A DNA stretch of 8,375 nucleotides, from the NCBI GenBank assembly GCA_934247125.1, contig CAKQIZ010000078.1:1-8375 (forward strand). Direction: 5' to 3'. How positions within the stretch are numbered: position 1 is the first letter of the stretch; the number at the start of each line of letters is the position of its first letter. The notes beneath the pieces were generated by a model that was not told where the DNA came from, did not search any database, and saw nothing but the letters and a program-made list of their open reading frames with translations. Positions 6,430-8,375 of this stretch are shown piece after piece. Source of the DNA: an uncultured Clostridia bacterium. GTDB lineage: Bacteria; Bacillota; Clostridia; Peptostreptococcales; Anaerovoracaceae. The position numbers and the translations under genes were made by a program.

Positions 6430-7149
6430 ATGAGAACAGCAATTTTAGGCGGCGGCGCTATGGGAAAAGTGCTCGCCGGAATGGCAGAGGAGAAGGAAGG
6501 TTATGAGCTGGCGGGTGTGATCGAGCCGATGGAAGGGCAGAGACCGGAGGATCTTGGAGGATTCGACGTGATCATCGATTTCAGCAATCCGGCAAATCTG
6601 CAGATGCTCGCAGATTACTGCAGAGCCAGCGGATGCCCGGCGGTTATCGCAACGACCGGATTCGAGGCGGAGCAGCTCAAAGAGATCGAAAAGCTGGCGG
6701 AAACAGTGCCGGTGGTATTTTCCGCGAACTATTCGCTCGGCATCAATGTGATGAAAAGAGTCATCGCAGAGATAACGCCGATCCTGGAGGATACATTTGA
6801 TATAGAAATAATAGAAAAGCACCATAACAAGAAACTTGACGCGCCGAGCGGCACTGCTAAGATGCTGCTTGAGGCCGCAGATGCGGATGGCAGCTATGAG
6901 CATGTTTTCGGCAGAGACGGCAACAGGAAGCGCGGCAGGGAGATAGGTGTGCACGCGATCAGAGGCGGTACTATCGCCGGTGAGCACACAGTGATATACG
7001 CAGGGACTGACGAGATACTTGAAGTAAAGCACACGGCGGGATCGAAGAAGATCTTCGCGGCAGGCGCACTCAAGGCGGCAGCGTTCGCGGCACAGGCGCA
7101 GCCGGGGCTTTACAGCATGGAAGATGTACTGTTCGGAACAGATAAATAG
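6430..7149 (+). CDS. dapB: 4-hydroxy-tetrahydrodipicolinate reductase
   Basis: DapB reduces the product of DapA to tetrahydrodipicolinate with NAD(P)H. The N-terminus has the nucleotide-binding loop ILGGGAMGKVL, followed by DVIIDFSNP and IATTGF. FSANYSLGINVM leads into the catalytic segment EKHHNKKLDAPSGTA, where H131 and K135 match the E. coli H159/K163 pair and the GTA holds the substrate. IRGGTIAGEHTV and HTAGSKKIFAAGAL close the C-terminal domain. At 239 residues it is shorter than the E. coli enzyme (273) but matches the shorter forms common in Clostridia. The loop lacks the arginine of the more usual GxxGRMG form, so the coenzyme preference may differ; that is inference. GAGGGAG (6415-6421) precedes the ATG. 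The gap from dapF is 65 bases and holds no convincing promoter. Confidence 0.96.
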   Translation: MRTAILGGGAMGKVLAGMAEEKEGYELAGVIEPMEGQRPEDLGGFDVIIDFSNPANLQMLADYCRASGCPAVIATTGFEAEQLKEIEKLAETVPVVFSANYSLGINVMKRVIAEITPILEDTFDIEIIEKHHNKKLDAPSGTAKMLLEAADADGSYEHVFGRDGNRKRGREIGVHAIRGGTIAGEHTVIYAGTDEILEVKHTAGSKKIFAAGALKAAAFAAQAQPGLYSMEDVLFGTDK

Positions 7150-7227
7150 CATATACGCCCATAGCAGCCGGCGGACCGTATGCCGGGGATTTGCATAACA
7201 GAAACACCAAGGAGGATCACACGAAAG

Positions 7228-7920
7228 ATGGAAGCAAGAGAAATAATCGAATTTATAGGAAATGCGGAGAAGAAAACTCCGGTCAAGGTATATGTCAAGG
7301 AAAAAGCGCCTGTTGACTTTGAAGGCTGCCAGGTGTTCGGCAGCGGCGACAAGATCGTTTTCGGCGACTGGAGCCGGATCAGCGGCATCCTCGAAAAAAA
7401 TGCGGACAGTATCGAGGATTACGTGATCGAGAACGACTGCAGGAATTCGGCGATACCGCTTCTCGACATGAAAAATATCAAAGCCAGGATCGAGCCGGGT
7501 GCAGTGATAAGAGACAAGGTCGACATCGGTGACAATGCGGTCATCATGATGGGTGCGATCATCAATATCGGAGCAGTGATCGGTGAAGGCAGCATGATCG
7601 ACATGGGTGCGGTCCTCGGTGGAAGAGCGACGGTCGGGAAAAACTGTCATATCGGTGCGGGCACGGTGCTCGCGGGCGTTATCGAGCCGCCTAGTGCACA
7701 GCCGGTAATCGTTGAGGACGATGTCGTTATCGGTGCAAACGCTGTCGTGCTGGAAGGATGTCGCATCGGAAAGGGCGCGGTAGTCGCTGCCGGTGCAGTG
7801 GTCGTTGATGATGTGCCTGCCGGCGTAGTGGTCGCAGGAGTTCCTGCAAGAGTGATCAAGGACGCTTCGGATACTGCTGCGGAAAAGCTCGAGATAGTCG
7901 ATCTGCTGAGGAAGCTGTAA
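7228..7920 (+). CDS. dapH: 2,3,4,5-tetrahydropyridine-2,6-dicarboxylate N-acetyltransferase
   Basis: DapH transfers acetyl from acetyl-CoA to tetrahydrodipicolinate, opening the acetylase branch of DAP synthesis. The 230-residue protein follows the Bacillus DapH (about 236) closely. It has an N-terminal DapH domain ([20 protein letters not shown], later [18 protein letters not shown]) and then a left-handed beta-helix of hexapeptide repeats from about residue 88 to 205 ([61 protein letters not shown]). The VIEPPSA loop is typical of the acetylase and differs from the succinylase DapD. I place the start at ATG 7228, preceded by AAGGAGG (7209-7215). An in-frame ATG at 7180 would add 16 residues with no homologous look and no binding site. 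It is the last gene of the riboswitch operon. The matching aminotransferase and N-acetyl-DAP deacetylase are not in the window. Confidence 0.95.
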   Translation: MEAREIIEFIGNAEKKTPVKVYVKEKAPVDFEGCQVFGSGDKIVFGDWSRISGILEKNADSIEDYVIENDCRNSAIPLLDMKNIKARIEPGAVIRDKVDIGDNAVIMMGAIINIGAVIGEGSMIDMGAVLGGRATVGKNCHIGAGTVLAGVIEPPSAQPVIVEDDVVIGANAVVLEGCRIGKGAVVAAGAVVVDDVPAGVVVAGVPARVIKDASDTAAEKLEIVDLLRKL

Positions 7921-8031
7921 GCAGCAAAGCTGCGGAGCTGCAGGCTGTAAAGATGTTAGCTGTGCAGCCATCCTCAGGTGAGGCTGCAGCAGATGAAGCT
8001 GCTGCGAGGAGCGCAGGCTGCGCGGCCGCTC
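7921..8031. repeat. Cluster of GCAGC/GCTGC hairpins in the operon 3' end
   Basis: Directly after the dapH stop there are four hairpins in 111 bases. They are GCAGC/GCTGC (7921-7933, loop AAA), GGCTG/CAGCC (7943-7969), GCAGCAG/CTGCTGC (7986-8005), and either GCGCA/TGCGC (8011-8023) or the overlapping GAGCG/CGCTC (8009-8031). GCTGC or GCAGC recurs through the whole stretch. It would be transcribed, since the terminator lies further on. It may be a REP-like element that protects the 3' end, or the remnant of an alanine-rich coding region. Which one it is cannot be told from a single copy. Confidence 0.5.
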
Positions 8032-8052
8032 ATGATCAGTATGCGGATTTTA

Positions 8053-8102
8053 GAGCCGGGTTTCGGGGAACCAGAAAGTGGGGTCCCCGGGCCCGGTTTT
8101 TT
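8053..8102 (+). terminator. Intrinsic terminator of the lysA-dapF-dapB-dapH operon
   Basis: GCCGGG (8055-8060) pairs with CCCGGT (8092-8097) and, inside it, CGGGGA (8064-8069) pairs with TCCCCG (8084-8089). Six T follow (8097-8102). This is a strong GC-rich stem at the right place to end the operon. Confidence 0.92.
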
Positions 8103-8105
8103 AAT

Positions 8106-8145
8106 GTAAAATATTGACATTTATCGCCGTCGATGGTAAAATATT
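8106..8145 (+). repeat. Direct repeat GTAAAATATT spanning the next promoter
   Basis: GTAAAATATT occurs exactly at 8106-8115 and 8136-8145, 30 bases apart, close to three turns of the helix. The first copy runs into the -35 box and the second covers the -10 box. This is the geometry of a repressor operator pair. An alternative reading is that the AT-rich copies are just promoter-like sequence repeated by chance. Confidence 0.45.
8114..8142 (+). promoter_or_regulatory. Strong predicted promoter before the last gene
   Basis: A perfect -35 box TTGACA (8114-8119) lies 17 bases before TAAAAT (8137-8142), and TGG (8134-8136) provides an extended -10. It lies just after the operon terminator, so it starts a new unit. 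The start would be near 8149, leaving about 90 bases of leader before the start codon chosen at 8239. Confidence 0.8.
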
Positions 8146-8224
8146 ACAAAGCGTCGGGGCGTTTATGATAGTGGTCTGATAAATCGGCAAATCAATGAAT
8201 GAATAAAAGGGACATATGGGTATA

Positions 8225-8253
8225 ATGGAAGATAAAATATGGAAGATAAAATA
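8225..8253 (+). repeat. Exact 14-base tandem duplication at a start codon
   Basis: ATGGAAGATAAAAT is present twice without any gap (8225-8238 and 8239-8252), with one further matching base. Fourteen is not a multiple of three, so the two ATG codons lie in different frames. The first ATG reads MEDKIWKIK and stops at 8252-8254. The second opens the frame that continues to the window end. GGAAG (8227-8231) of the first copy lies 7 bases before the second ATG and can serve as its ribosome binding site. Confidence 0.9.
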
Positions 8254-8375
8254 AGGCGGATTTTTGAAAGCAGGCAATTTGCAAAGCTGCGGACTTTGCA
8301 TGATGCGGAAAATAACAGGCTGCTGCAAATGAAGCATGAATATAGCAGGCTGCCGGATGGAAGGATCCTGATATG
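8239..8375 (+). CDS. Unidentified protein, N-terminal part (runs off the window)
   Basis: The frame from ATG 8239 is open for 45 codons to the window end. It begins MEDKIRRIFESRQFAKL and later reads NNRLLQMKHEYSRLPDGRILI. The first 36 residues are charged and probably helical, with a coiled-coil-like pattern, followed by LPDGR, which may start a beta-rich domain. This helix-then-LPxGR layout recalls the N-terminus of some uncharacterised clostridial proteins, but that is from memory and weak. The start is uncertain: an ATG at 8225, inside the tandem duplication, is out of frame, and GGAAG at 8227-8231 fits as the binding site for 8239. AAAAGGGA (8205-8212) better serves a short frame, 8216-8254, that overlaps this start. 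A strong promoter stands upstream. The function is unknown. Confidence 0.6.
   Translation, partial: MEDKIRRIFESRQFAKLRTLHDAENNRLLQMKHEYSRLPDGRILI

Noticed and set aside
7180..7227. Upstream ATG 7180 as the dapH start
   Set aside because: No ribosome binding site lies before it and the added residues do not resemble DapH proteins, while AAGGAGG serves 7228.
6445..7971. A 508-codon open frame on the - strand opposite dapB and dapH
   Set aside because: It is antisense to two well-identified enzymes. The peptide has odd C, H and R richness, as expected from the reverse complement of coding DNA with this codon bias, and no start signal is seen. The same applies to 5519-6442.
7953..8118. An alanine-rich frame from ATG 7953
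   Set aside because: It has no ribosome binding site and runs through the operon terminator and into the next promoter. The composition is explained by the GCTGC repeats.
8221..8226. TATAAT as a second promoter just before the last gene
   Set aside because: There is no -35 box at the right distance, and a start there would leave almost no leader. The promoter at 8114-8142 is far better.

Overview
The window looks like part of a chromosome from a Gram-positive Bacillota, most likely an anaerobic Clostridia-type commensal. Three things support this. An L-box lysine riboswitch controls a diaminopimelate (DAP)/lysine operon. That operon carries the acetyl-transferase variant of the DAP pathway (DapH closely resembles the Bacillus protein). 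Two surface proteins end in sortase-type sorting signals. A more exact placement, for example near Anaerovoracaceae, would be a guess. All supported genes are on the + strand.

Layout. Positions 2-61 are the last codons of a membrane protein, followed by a strong terminator (105-164). Positions 165-595 hold no convincing gene. They contain four regularly spaced inverted-repeat units built on TTTGGTA/TACCAAA (245-511) and then a good promoter (515-543). Two secreted surface proteins follow: a GLUG-repeat protein (596-2227) and a beta-rich protein with an InlB/Flg_new-like module (2388-3557). Their signal peptides have the same design and their C-termini are sortase-like. A terminator closes this block (3644-3692).

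A second promoter (3745-3773) drives a complete lysine riboswitch (about 3788-3950) with an intrinsic terminator (3976-4005). It is followed by lysA, dapF, dapB and dapH (4174-7920), each with its own ribosome binding site and gaps of 64-78 bases, consistent with one transcript. DapB reduces the cyclic precursor, DapH N-acetylates tetrahydrodipicolinate, DapF epimerises LL-DAP to meso-DAP for the cell wall, and LysA decarboxylates meso-DAP to lysine. dapA, the acetyl-DAP aminotransferase and the deacetylase are not in the window. High lysine should end transcription before lysA.

After dapH comes a 110-base cluster of GCAGC/GCTGC hairpins, then a strong GC-rich terminator (8053-8102). Next is a near-consensus promoter overlapped by a GTAAAATATT direct repeat (8106-8145), and the start of an unidentified gene (8239 to the window end) whose start region carries an exact 14-base tandem duplication.

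The metabolic operon is well understood. The parts that call for a second look are the inverted-repeat array at 245-511, the duplicated start region at 8225-8253, the repeat-covered promoter before it, and the hairpin cluster after dapH. No defence system, CRISPR array, transposase, tRNA or rRNA was found.
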